Shown: one piece after another, positions 48,460 through 55,340 of the stretch
Layout: every line of letters begins with the position of its first letter
Position numbering within the stretch: the first letter of the stretch is position 1
NCBI RefSeq assembly: GCF_030316825.1
Contig: NZ_JASZYU010000004.1
Span: 62,001-126,000, forward strand
Length of the DNA: 64,000 bases
DNA from: Variovorax fucosicus
Lineage (GTDB): Bacteria; Pseudomonadota; Gammaproteobacteria; Burkholderiales; Burkholderiaceae_C
Direction: 5' to 3'
The notes under the pieces: model-generated
The model's input: the letters and a program-made list of their open reading frames with translations, nothing else
Databases searched by the model: none
Told to the model about the DNA's origin: nothing
Translations under genes and position numbers: made by a program

Positions 48460-48746
48460 GACAGATCCGCCTTCGGTGCCGTGAAGCTGTCCCGGTAGAT
48501 CTCATCCTTGCGGTCGCGATCCCCCGCATCCCGATCCAGTTGGCCGCTCGCCTTCATCAGCGAGTAGGTGCGCTCGATTGCCATCAGTTCGGCTTCGCTC
48601 GGCAGCAATTCGGCGGCTTGGGCGGCGTAGAGGAAGGGCGCGTTGCGGTCGATGCTTGCCTGCTGGCGGACGATGCGGCGGCGCATTGCCTCGAACCTGC
48701 GGCCGAAGTTCACCATGCGCTGGTCTTGGGCGCAGGTGCTTGTCAT
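48456..48746 (-). CDS. hypothetical phage protein
   Basis: 96 residues, highly charged, mostly helical (RRFEAMRRRIVRQQASIDRN; SEAELMAIERTYSLMKASGQL). ATGA overlaps at both ends; a second ATG ten codons in is possible. Function unknown. Confidence 0.7.
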   Translation of the reverse strand: MTSTCAQDQRMVNFGRRFEAMRRRIVRQQASIDRNAPFLYAAQAAELLPSEAELMAIERTYSLMKASGQLDRDAGDRDRKDEIYRDSFTAPKADLS

Positions 48747-48841
48747 GCGACCCTCCGAATCAATGCGATGTACGAGAGGAAAGCGCGGAACTGCAGGAGC
48801 TCGGCTTCATAGGCAGCGAGTGCCTTGTCGTGGCGGCTCAC
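48743..48841 (-). CDS. 32-residue phage peptide, GTG start
   Basis: GTG at 48841 overlaps the upstream TGA (GTGA) and its own stop overlaps the next ATG. Reads MSRHDKALAAYEAELL with a hydrophobic end FLSYIALIRRVA. Its size makes function guesswork. Confidence 0.6.
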   Translation of the reverse strand: MSRHDKALAAYEAELLQFRAFLSYIALIRRVA

Positions 48842-49059
48842 GCGATGCTCCAATCAGCCGGGGGCATGCCAGTCGGCTGCACAACCTTGTCGGTGCGAAC
48901 CCGCGGCACATCGTTGTTGAACGGCTTGATCGGGGCAGGAAACTCCTGGACGCCGTCGATGGTTACTTCAACGCCAGCCTGGAAGGCTTCGCGCTCGGCT
49001 TGTGCTTCGTGCGGTGCCTGGGTCGGCTGGCGGGTTGTGATTTGCTGCCGAAGTGTCAT
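48838..49059 (-). CDS. first gene of the leftward early operon, hypothetical
   Basis: 73 residues from MTLRQQITTRQPTQAPHEAQAERE; GGAG eight bases upstream favours 49059 over the ATG at 49071. It is the first gene after the early promoter, the position of an N-type antiterminator, but no arginine-rich N-like motif was seen. Function unknown. Confidence 0.7.
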   Translation of the reverse strand: MTLRQQITTRQPTQAPHEAQAEREAFQAGVEVTIDGVQEFPAPIKPFNNDVPRVRTDKVVQPTGMPPADWSIA

Positions 49060-49088
49060 CGTCTGCTCCATCGCTTGTTGATGGGCAA

Positions 49089-49117
49089 ATATTAGCGCCG
49101 CTGGTTCAGTGTGTCAA
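49089..49117 (-). promoter_or_regulatory. leftward early promoter (PL-like)
   Basis: On the minus strand, TTGACA (49117-49112), a 17-bp spacer and TAATAT (49094-49089): an almost perfect sigma-70 promoter starting the 22-gene left operon. Operator-like 11-mers lie in the spacer/-10 edge and just upstream of the -35. Confidence 0.92.
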
Positions 49118-49128
49118 CAGCGCCGCTG
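49094..49128. promoter_or_regulatory. left operator region, two operator copies
   Basis: AGCGCCGCTG at 49094-49103 and CAGCGCCGCTG at 49118-49128 (spacing 24 bp) match the palindrome CAGCG-N-CGCTG found also at the rightward promoter, suggesting repressor binding to both early promoters. Confidence 0.8.
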
Positions 49129-49147
49129 ATTTATTTTCATCGGAGCG

Positions 49148-49172
49148 AAAAAAAGCCCGCGCAATGCGGGCT
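49148..49172 (-). terminator. leftward terminator after the accessory gene
   Basis: Read leftward: AGCCCGC-hairpin-GCGGGCT followed by seven T (49154-49148). It ends transcription coming from the repressor side just before PL. Confidence 0.88.
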
Positions 49173-49193
49173 GTGCCTGGTGGATGTGAGGGT

Positions 49194-49919
49194 CTAGTTC
49201 TGGATCGTCGTCAACGTCTCGCCAACGAAGTAGAGATAGTTATGGCCGCCGTAGACCCACTGCTCTCTGGTGCCTCTCGCCGTCGTTGTGGTGTTGACCT
49301 TTTCCGGCTTTCCCCAGGAGCTTGCCAAGACATCTTCCTTGGACATTCCGATGCTCACGCCTTCACGGCGCTTGCGAGCCTTTTCGTCGCGTTCAAACTT
49401 TGCAATTTTCTCCAAGCGCTGCTGTTCCGCCGACTGATAAAGCGCCAGGAATGCCTTGTTGGTCGAGATTCCATTGCATGGGTTCAGTCGCGCGGATGCC
49501 ATTGCCGGGTCGCCGCTCTGCAGGAGCTTGCGAGCATCGGATAGGAGGCCATCCAGGCCGGCCGTGCAGCTAACCTCGATCTGCTTTGTTCGTTCTTGCT
49601 CGGCGGCGGCGTTGATCGCCTGCTGCTCATGAAATGGCAGCGGCTCCTTCTTGGGCGTCACCGCAGCTTCTCGAGGTGCGGGTTTGGCTGGCCCATCCCA
49701 AACAGATTTCGCGATGGGAACTGAAATGGCAAGAAACAGTGCGGAGGCGGCCAGGGCTCCGAACCTGGAACTGTTCGACATCCGGCTCCATTGGCTGCCA
49801 GTCAAGGGCGATGGTTGTCCGGGCCGTCTTGCCGCCTCGTATTCAAACGCCTGCTCCGCGCTGGAAAATGTCATTTCTCCGACTCTGAAAGTCCCGTCAC
49901 TCAGGCGTTCGACTGCCAT
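49194..49919 (-). CDS. accessory membrane-anchored protein in rex-like position
   Basis: 241 residues with AAGGAG before the ATG. Short N-terminal region (MAVERLSDGTFRVGEMTFSS), one TM segment near residues 52-70 (FGALAASALFLAISVPIA), a helical middle and a C-terminal SmpA/OmlA-like stretch IGMSKEDVLASSWGKPEKV...REQWVYGG. Lying between the repressor and PL, with its own ribosome site and terminator, it is where lysogenically expressed immunity or exclusion genes such as lambda rexAB sit. Function is inferred only from position. Confidence 0.75.
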   Translation of the reverse strand: MAVERLSDGTFRVGEMTFSSAEQAFEYEAARRPGQPSPLTGSQWSRMSNSSRFGALAASALFLAISVPIAKSVWDGPAKPAPREAAVTPKKEPLPFHEQQAINAAAEQERTKQIEVSCTAGLDGLLSDARKLLQSGDPAMASARLNPCNGISTNKAFLALYQSAEQQRLEKIAKFERDEKARKRREGVSIGMSKEDVLASSWGKPEKVNTTTTARGTREQWVYGGHNYLYFVGETLTTIQN

Positions 49920-50083
49920 TTTGGATCTCCTTTGTTGATGGCAATATGGGCGAGTTTATGGATCGCAACAGCCTTTTTTCGGACGACCGCTGACCATCGG
50001 CGGCGACTTCGGGATATGCCGGATGGCCGATCGGACACGTTTCGGTAATACTTTTGGCTTGAGTTGATAAATTTCAGCCGACA

Positions 50084-50635
50084 CTATCGGCTGGCGCTGC
50101 TCAGCGGAGTCGAGTTCGGCTGCTGCTTCGGAATCTCCCCCGATAGACGCCTCGCGATCAGCGGTAGAAAGTCGGCATGCGCGCTCGGGTTCTCTACGAA
50201 CTTCTTTAGCAGATCTTCCGCCGTCTTTCGGGCTTCCGGGTCTGCTTCTTCAAGAGCCTTGCCCAACGCTTGGAGGGCGCCGATGTTGACCGGCCCCGGG
50301 ATTGAATATGCCTGCATCTGTTCGCGCGCCGTCATGGCGCCGCCAGGCGTCACAAGCGCCCCAAGCTCCGACGCCTCTTTTGCCAGCCGCGGGCTGAACT
50401 CCGAGATTTCGCACCCAAGGCCGCGCGCGAAGCCCTTAGCTGCCCGCATGCTGAGGGCCGATACCCCGTTCAGGAAGTTGTTGACGGCGCTCTGGCCACC
50501 GATTCCGTAGGTCTCTCCGAAAACGGCCTGGGTGGGTCGCTTCTGCGCAGACCAAATCTTCTTCAGCAGCCGCGCTTCCTCCCGGTGCTCGTCCGTGACG
50601 ATCGCCTTGCGCGTCTTTGGTGCTCCATCTTTCAT
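50084..50635 (-). CDS. CI-like phage repressor without S24 peptidase domain
   Basis: 183 residues. The first 80 match a lambda-CI-type helix-turn-helix domain: EEARLLKKIW, then GETYGIGGQSAVNNFLNGVSALSMRAAKGFARGLGCEISEFSPRLA. The C-terminal about 100 residues are helical (ALGKALEEADPEARKTAEDLLKKF) and show no S24 Ser/Lys peptidase sites. It starts 74 bp from the Cro-side gene, with operators in between. Start 50635 follows weak ribosome sites; ATG at 50692 overlaps the promoter and was rejected. Confidence 0.85.
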   Translation of the reverse strand: MKDGAPKTRKAIVTDEHREEARLLKKIWSAQKRPTQAVFGETYGIGGQSAVNNFLNGVSALSMRAAKGFARGLGCEISEFSPRLAKEASELGALVTPGGAMTAREQMQAYSIPGPVNIGALQALGKALEEADPEARKTAEDLLKKFVENPSAHADFLPLIARRLSGEIPKQQPNSTPLSSASR

Positions 50636-50649
50636 AGCGCACCAATCAT

Positions 50650-50709
50650 CAGCCACGCTGGTATTTTCGCGAAACAGTGCAACTGTTGACATTAGAACCA
50701 GCGGCGCTG
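50650..50709. promoter_or_regulatory. right operator region, three operator-like sites
   Basis: CAGCCACGCTG (50650-50660), CAGTGCAACTG (50675-50685) and CAGCGGCGCTG (50699-50709) are spaced 25 and 24 bp. The last is a perfect CAGCG-N-CGCTG palindrome inside the rightward promoter spacer; the other two are degenerate. The layout recalls OR1-OR3. Confidence 0.7.
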
Positions 50710-50714
50710 ATAAT
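50686..50714 (+). promoter_or_regulatory. rightward early promoter (PR-like)
   Basis: TTGACA at 50686-50691, 17-bp spacer, GATAAT at 50709-50714 (TAATAT at 50711 with a 19-bp spacer is the alternative). Transcription would begin near 50721, at the ATG of the Cro-like gene. Confidence 0.88.
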
Positions 50715-50721
50715 ATGCCGC

Positions 50722-50952
50722 ATGAGCAAGATCAAAACCATTCGCGACCGGCTGGGCATGACCCAGAAGGCTCTGGCCGACGCGCTCGGCTGTGCGCAAG
50801 GCAACGTCTCCTTCTATGAGAAGGGGCAGACGGTGCCGCCAACCATGGCTCAGAAGCTGATCGACCTCGCGAAGGTTCAAGGCTTGGAGCTTTCGTTCGA
50901 TCACATCTACAGCGACTTGCCTCTGCCCGAGCCCGTCGCCAAGGTGGCGTAA
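50722..50952 (+). CDS. Cro-like DNA-binding protein
   Basis: 76 residues, an XRE-family helix-turn-helix: IKTIRDRLGMTQKALADALGCAQGNVSFYEKGQTVPP. It is divergent from the CI-like gene and starts only 7 bp after the -10 box, without a Shine-Dalgarno sequence, so its mRNA is probably leaderless. A longer frame with an ATG at 50677 would overlap the promoter and was rejected. Confidence 0.9.
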   Translation: MSKIKTIRDRLGMTQKALADALGCAQGNVSFYEKGQTVPPTMAQKLIDLAKVQGLELSFDHIYSDLPLPEPVAKVA

Positions 50953-51309
50953 ATGAAAGCGCACGGCCCTGGCAAGTTCTGTGAGCGATGCGGCGAAGCT
51001 GATCTCTCTCGGTTTCACACCAGAACGAGATTCTGTGCGCCATGCCAATACCGTCGTTTCCAAGACAACGGAGGCAGCGCGGCCCATGGCGCAGTCGCCA
51101 AAGCGGTGAAGAGCGGTTTGCTGCCTCCCGCAAAGACTTTGGTTTGTGCCGACTGTGGGGCTGGCGCATGTGACTACGACCACCGCGACTACGCGAAGCC
51201 ATTGGATGTCGACCCTGTTTGCAGAAGCTGCAACCGCAGACGCGGCCCGGCCGCTTTCGTCTTTCAAAGCGAAGCCATCAAGGCGCGCTACTTCTCCAAG
51301 GTGGCCTGA
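50953..51309 (+). CDS. zinc-ribbon / HNH-like phage protein
   Basis: 118 residues with two Cys-pair groups: CERCGEADLSRFHTRTRFCAPC and CADCGAGACDYDHRDYAKPL with CRSCNRRRG. The YDHRDY...CRSCN ending is like small HNH-type nuclease domains in phage genomes. ATG directly follows the Cro-like stop. Function uncertain: nuclease or DNA-binding. Confidence 0.8.
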   Translation: MKAHGPGKFCERCGEADLSRFHTRTRFCAPCQYRRFQDNGGSAAHGAVAKAVKSGLLPPAKTLVCADCGAGACDYDHRDYAKPLDVDPVCRSCNRRRGPAAFVFQSEAIKARYFSKVA

Positions 51310-51495
51310 ATGTTCTCGTCGCCCCTGATCGAACCCCTCCTGTTGATCGTGATCGGCATCTGCGGGTCGGCGCTCTGCTTCTACCTCGGCGATTTGCAAC
51401 TGACCTCCATCTTCGCCCTGGTCGCTGCGGGTGGTGTCTACGAATACCACGCGACCCTGCTGCACGAGCAGGACTTGAAGAAGTTCGATCGCTAG
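51310..51495 (+). CDS. small membrane protein
   Basis: 61 residues, two hydrophobic stretches (LLLIVIGICGSALCFYLG and IFALVAAGGVYEY), C-terminal polar tail. Begins right after the preceding stop. Function unknown. Confidence 0.65.
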   Translation: MFSSPLIEPLLLIVIGICGSALCFYLGDLQLTSIFALVAAGGVYEYHATLLHEQDLKKFDR

Positions 51496-51504
51496 GTCGC
51501 CCAC

Positions 51505-51921
51505 ATGCAGCCATCTAGCTCCCTCGCCGAGAGAAACGAAATGCTTGTGAACGCGCCCATCAGCAGCCTTCGAGCGACCCGTCTTTCGGCACGAGGTTTC
51601 ACCGCCGACCGGAAGGACCAAGTCACCTTCGAAGTCGCCGCGCGGCTGATCAGTTACGACGCCGCCACCGGCGTGTTGACTTGGCGAGAGAGCCCGCGCT
51701 ACGGAATCCCGGCCGGCGCCATTGCTGGCGGCAAGAGCGGGCGCGGCTACGTCGTCGTCAGTCTTCTTGGCCGGAAGTTCACGGGACACCGGCTGGCGTG
51801 GCTGCTCCATTACGGGGCATGGCCCACCCAAGTTATCGATCACATCAATCGCGACAAAGCAGACAACCGGATTGCCAATCTCCGCGATGTCGCACAAGCC
51901 GTCAATCTTAAAAACCGCTGA
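51505..51921 (+). CDS. HNH endonuclease (homing-type)
   Basis: 138 residues. A DNA-binding region with ISYDAATGVLTWR and the HNH motif HRLAWLLHYGAWPTQVIDHI-N-R followed by NRIANLRDV, the pattern of phage AP2/HNH homing endonucleases. ATG 51505 or 51541. May be a mobile passenger rather than an essential phage gene. Confidence 0.88.
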   Translation: MQPSSSLAERNEMLVNAPISSLRATRLSARGFTADRKDQVTFEVAARLISYDAATGVLTWRESPRYGIPAGAIAGGKSGRGYVVVSLLGRKFTGHRLAWLLHYGAWPTQVIDHINRDKADNRIANLRDVAQAVNLKNR

Positions 51922-51928
51922 GGAAAGC

Positions 51929-52153
51929 ATGTATTCAGATCCCGCCCTTATCCGTAAGAACTTCGTCAAGTTGAGTTTGAGCGACCGCGAGGCCGACCTG
52001 ATCAATGCGTTCTGCGCGTACTCCGGTGAGCAGAAGGCGACGTTCCTGCGGGATCTGATTTTGCGCAAGGCGGAAGAGGTGTTGCATGTGGGCAATTCTG
52101 TTGCTGGTGGCAACGGAATGCGAGACGCAAACCAGTTCCTTTCGGCGGCCTGA
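51929..52153 (+). CDS. ribbon-helix-helix-like protein
   Basis: 74 residues from MYSDPALIRKNFVKLSLSDREADLI; the segment KLSLSDREADLINAFCAYSGEQKATFLRDLILRKA has the strand-helix-helix layout of RHH DNA-binding proteins. AGGAAAG precedes the ATG. Probably a small regulator. Confidence 0.7.
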   Translation: MYSDPALIRKNFVKLSLSDREADLINAFCAYSGEQKATFLRDLILRKAEEVLHVGNSVAGGNGMRDANQFLSAA

Positions 52154-52199
52154 TTGGAAACCTTCTTGACGCTCTCAAGGGACTGAAAAGTAACTCGAA

Positions 52200-52391
52200 A
52201 TGAACTCTCGAGTACCAGCAATCGCCCTGACCGACCGAGAGCTATCGATCGTCCGAGCCGTCGCAGATGAGCGCGGGATCACTGTTGAAGAAGCATTCGA
52301 GCAGCTGGCTCATGAAGCCATCGAATCACGCTTTCGTCGCCACACAGGCCGTGCTCCTGCACGGGTCTACCCCATCAGAGGACGCCAATGA
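52200..52391 (+). CDS. hypothetical phage protein
   Basis: 63 residues, MNSRVPAIALTDRELSIVRAVADERG, helical with a basic tail; resembles RHH-type small regulators (strand then two helices). Next ORF overlaps its stop (ATGA). No clear ribosome site. Confidence 0.6.
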   Translation: MNSRVPAIALTDRELSIVRAVADERGITVEEAFEQLAHEAIESRFRRHTGRAPARVYPIRGRQ

Positions 52392-52534
52392 TGAACGCAG
52401 AACAAGAGAACTTTTCAGTTGCTCGGAATCCCGTGACCGACGAGATGGTGCGCGGCATGGATGACATGGCCGGACTCCTGGACGAGCCGGCCGCCAAGGC
52501 GGAAGCCAATCAACCAACCAAGGAAATCACATGA
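52388..52534 (+). CDS. 48-residue phage protein
   Basis: Starts MMNAEQENFSVARNPVTDEM and is flanked by ATGA overlaps on both sides. Acidic, no hydrophobic segment. Function unknown. Confidence 0.6.
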   Translation: MMNAEQENFSVARNPVTDEMVRGMDDMAGLLDEPAAKAEANQPTKEIT

Positions 52535-52788
52535 AAAGCCTTTTCAAGCCATTCAGTCCCAAGGCCGCTTACGGGATGTTCGGCTACGCCGGTCGCTGCT
52601 GCGACCTCTCAATTTCCAGCGACAACCCCGACATGGCCGAAGAGTGCTGGCGCAAGGGCTGGATGGATGTCGAAACGCAGACCTTCATGGGCATGGTGAT
52701 CGACAAATGCGACAAGGCGGCGCCCAAGGTTGCCGAGCGCCTCCGAGCCCTCGGCCCGTGCGTGGCGGAACCTGAGGCGGTTGCCTGA
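52531..52788 (+). CDS. hypothetical phage protein
   Basis: 85 residues, MKSLFKPFSPKAAYGMFGYAGRCC, containing several Cys. ATG overlaps the previous stop. Function unknown. Confidence 0.65.
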   Translation: MKSLFKPFSPKAAYGMFGYAGRCCDLSISSDNPDMAEECWRKGWMDVETQTFMGMVIDKCDKAAPKVAERLRALGPCVAEPEAVA

Positions 52789-52790
52789 CC

Positions 52791-53096
52791 ATGCAGCAGC
52801 TTTCGATCGATGCGTTTGAGTCGGCGCCCCTCGCGCGGCGTCGCGATCCGATCACATCTCACCTTGCTGCAGAACAGGCCAAGGAAATGGTGCAGGTTCA
52901 CCATGCGCTTATCTTGGCCGTCCTGCGAAAGCATGGCCCGCTTGGAAAAGATGGCATCGGCGCACGCACCAGCCTCACGGGCGTTCAAGTGTGCCGCCGT
53001 CTGGACGAGCTGCACGACATGGGCCTCATCCGCCTGACCGGCAAGACCGTGATGAGCACGGCAGGGCGCAACGAGCGCGAGTGGGCTGCTGCGTAA
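52791..53096 (+). CDS. winged-helix DNA-binding protein
   Basis: 101 residues. DPITSHLAAEQAKEM, then a winged-helix VLRKHGPLGKDGIGARTSLTGVQVCRRLDELHDMGLI with LTGKTVMSTAGRNEREWA as the wing. Precedes the replication gene and overlaps it (TAATG). Probably a replication-region regulator. Confidence 0.8.
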   Translation: MQQLSIDAFESAPLARRRDPITSHLAAEQAKEMVQVHHALILAVLRKHGPLGKDGIGARTSLTGVQVCRRLDELHDMGLIRLTGKTVMSTAGRNEREWAAA

Positions 53097-53857
53097 TGGC
53101 CGGCGACTGGATCAAGATGCGCGCCGACCTTCGGACTCATCCGAAAGTTGTCCGCATTGTGTCCGCACTGAAAGCGGACAAGTTGCACGTAGTTGGCGGA
53201 CTGCATGCGGTCTGGAGTCTGTTCGACGCGCATTCGATCGACGGTTTTCTTGAAGGCTACACGCTCGAAGCGATCGATTCGGAGCTTGGTTCACCCGGTT
53301 TCGGCGCAGCAATGAAGGCCGTCGGATGGTTGGAAGAAACGCCGGAAGGGCTTGCTACGCCTAGGTTTGACGAGCACAACGGCCAATCTGCCAAGCGTCG
53401 CGCGACCGAAACTCAGCGCAAACGAGAAGAGCGCAAAGTGTCCGCATCGGATGCGGACAAAACGCGGTCCAGAGAAGAGAAGAGAAGAGAAGATAGTTCC
53501 GTACCTAAAGGTACGGGCGCCGCTGGCGCCGGCAAGCAACTCAAGACGCCAGAACAGCGCCGCAAGTCCGAACTGTGGGCTGCCATCAAGACGCTCTTGG
53601 TGGAAAGCGGGGAGTCGAAAGATCTGAAGTCTGCCGGCGCGATCGTCACCAGCACGATCACCCGCTACGACGAGCCGACCGCACTCGCGGCCATCGACGC
53701 CACGCTGCATGCCCGCCCGGCTGGCGTCATCGCCTACCTCGAAGGCGCATGCCAGCAGGCCACCGGCCACCGCCCCAACAAACAGGAAACCCTCGAAGCC
53801 GGCAATCTTGCCGCCGCCGAGCGCTTCGCCCTTGGAGTCGCAAATGAAATCCACTGA
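53096..53857 (+). CDS. phage replication protein, O/DnaT-like
   Basis: 253 residues. The N-terminal winged-helix-type DNA-binding domain has MAGDWIKMRADLRTHPKVVRI and GGLHAVWSLFDAHSIDGFLEG, typical of phage replication initiators; then a basic linker (RATETQRKREERK) and a helical C-terminus. Predicted to bind the replication origin and recruit the helicase loader encoded next. Confidence 0.85.
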   Translation: MAGDWIKMRADLRTHPKVVRIVSALKADKLHVVGGLHAVWSLFDAHSIDGFLEGYTLEAIDSELGSPGFGAAMKAVGWLEETPEGLATPRFDEHNGQSAKRRATETQRKREERKVSASDADKTRSREEKRREDSSVPKGTGAAGAGKQLKTPEQRRKSELWAAIKTLLVESGESKDLKSAGAIVTSTITRYDEPTALAAIDATLHARPAGVIAYLEGACQQATGHRPNKQETLEAGNLAAAERFALGVANEIH

Positions 53858-54494
53858 TGCGCAGAACTTCGCTTTGCTGATCGCTGGCGTGTATGCCTAC
53901 CACCGTCAGCCTTGCTCGGATGCCCTAATCGGCATGTACTGGCGAGGTTGCCAAAGGTGGGACTACGAGCAAGTTGTGAAGGCGATCGACCGCCTGACCA
54001 ACGATGCCGAAGCCGGAAAGTTTCCGCCGAAGATCGGCGATCTGACCCGCGTTCTCGAAGGCACGCACACCGACCGCGCGCAGCTCGCGTGGGGCAAGGC
54101 GCTCGAAGCGATGGGCAGTGTCGGCGCCTACACCGATGTTGTGTTTGACGATCCGGCCATCCACGCCACGATCGAAGACATGGGCGGCTGGCCGAAACTG
54201 TGCCGCACGGAATCGAAGGAGCTGGGCTACCTGCAACACCGCTTCTGCGAAGCCCACAAGGCATACACCGGCCGCGGAGATTTTGAGTACCCGCGCCGGC
54301 TCATGGGCGACCGATCGCCTGATCACGAGTACCAGAAGCACGGCGTTTCACTGCCAAAGCCGGCCCTTATCGGCGACGTGGAGCGCTGCAAGACCGTCTA
54401 CCAGGGCGGCAATCTCGCCGGGAAAACCGCAATCTCCTACAGCGCCATCGACGCGCTTGTACTCGACAACCTGATGCCAAGGATCGCAGCATGA
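53844..54494 (+). CDS. phage replication-associated protein (P-like / DUF6475-type)
   Basis: 216 residues starting MKSTDAQNFALLIAGVYAYHRQPCSD. The N-terminal helical block with CQRWDYEQVVKAIDRL and PPKIGDLTRVLEG is a recurrent phage replication domain placed where lambda P (helicase loader) lies. Overlaps the O-like gene by 14 bp. Confidence 0.78.
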   Translation: MKSTDAQNFALLIAGVYAYHRQPCSDALIGMYWRGCQRWDYEQVVKAIDRLTNDAEAGKFPPKIGDLTRVLEGTHTDRAQLAWGKALEAMGSVGAYTDVVFDDPAIHATIEDMGGWPKLCRTESKELGYLQHRFCEAHKAYTGRGDFEYPRRLMGDRSPDHEYQKHGVSLPKPALIGDVERCKTVYQGGNLAGKTAISYSAIDALVLDNLMPRIAA

Positions 54495-54673
54495 GCCAAA
54501 TCATCAACCTGCTTGCCGAGCGTGGCGCGCTGACCGCCATCGAGATCCGCCAAGCCCTGCACATCACTCACGAACAGGTCTACGCCGATCTGGTCTGCAT
54601 GGAGTCTTCTGGGAAGGTTCGTATCCGCACGCAGGATCGCCCATTCCATGAACGTCGCTGGGTGCTGGCATGA
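54491..54673 (+). CDS. small winged-helix protein
   Basis: 60 residues: INLLAERGALTAIEIRQALHITHEQVYADLVCMESSGKVRI is a winged helix-turn-helix. ATGA overlaps at both ends. It pairs with the next gene of the same fold. Confidence 0.72.
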   Translation: MSQIINLLAERGALTAIEIRQALHITHEQVYADLVCMESSGKVRIRTQDRPFHERRWVLA

Positions 54674-55005
54674 GCGCAGCCAAAAAGATCATCGCGCTCC
54701 TGTCAGATGGAGTCTCGCGCACCAATCCCGAGATTGCCAAGGCACTCGGCTGCACGCAGCAGGAAGCGCGGGAGATCCTGGCGCACCTGAAGTACCGCGG
54801 CAAGGTCGAGTCAGCGCCCGTGCGGTACTCGCTCGCTGTCGATGGCGTAGATCGCACGATCGGCCGGCGCAAGCGCCTGAAGGCAGACCGGCCCGAAAAG
54901 CCGGCTACGCCGAAAGTGCCGGAAGCGATGAAGACCGATTGCCTCATTGGCGACGCGCTGCGCAGCCGCCCGGCCCTGCAATCCGCATGGGGAGCGATGG
55001 CATGA
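54670..55005 (+). CDS. winged-helix protein with basic tail
   Basis: 111 residues: IIALLSDGVSRTNPEIAKALGCTQQEAREILAHLKYRGKVES is a winged helix, followed by a Lys/Arg-rich linker (RRKRLKADRPEKP). ATGA start. Likely DNA-binding. Confidence 0.72.
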   Translation: MSAAKKIIALLSDGVSRTNPEIAKALGCTQQEAREILAHLKYRGKVESAPVRYSLAVDGVDRTIGRRKRLKADRPEKPATPKVPEAMKTDCLIGDALRSRPALQSAWGAMA

Positions 55006-55340
55006 GCGCGCAGCACACAAAGGGGCCGTGGGAGGTGCATGGCGCGACGATGGTTTGGGCGCCGGCTGCGAGCGCCAATATTGCCGCAGTCAGCACGCTG
55101 CGCGACAGCCAGTGCGTTGAGTACAAGCGACCTTCTATCAACTCCCCTGACTTCGCAGAGATTGCCGCAAACGCTCGGTTGATTGCCGCCGCGCCTGAAC
55201 TTCTCAAGGCAGCGCATGCAGCCATCGGGGCTCTCAAGTGGTGGCAAGCCGAGCACGCTTGCTGCTGGGGCGCCACTGAAGATCAAGAAAAGATCATCAA
55301 TGCCGCCATTGCCAAAGCAACCGGGAGCACGCATGAATGA
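55002..55340 (+). CDS. Ead/Ea22-like phage protein, second copy
   Basis: 112 residues, MSAQHTKGPWEVHGATMVW, with ANARLIAAAPELLKAAHAAIGAL at the centre, clearly the same family as the left-arm gene at 48130. ATGA start. Confidence 0.82.
   Translation: MSAQHTKGPWEVHGATMVWAPAASANIAAVSTLRDSQCVEYKRPSINSPDFAEIAANARLIAAAPELLKAAHAAIGALKWWQAEHACCWGATEDQEKIINAAIAKATGSTHE

Noticed and set aside
49920..50083. Separate promoter for the accessory gene at 49194
   Set aside because: Several weak -10-like hexamers (for example near 50049) but none with a matching -35 at proper spacing.
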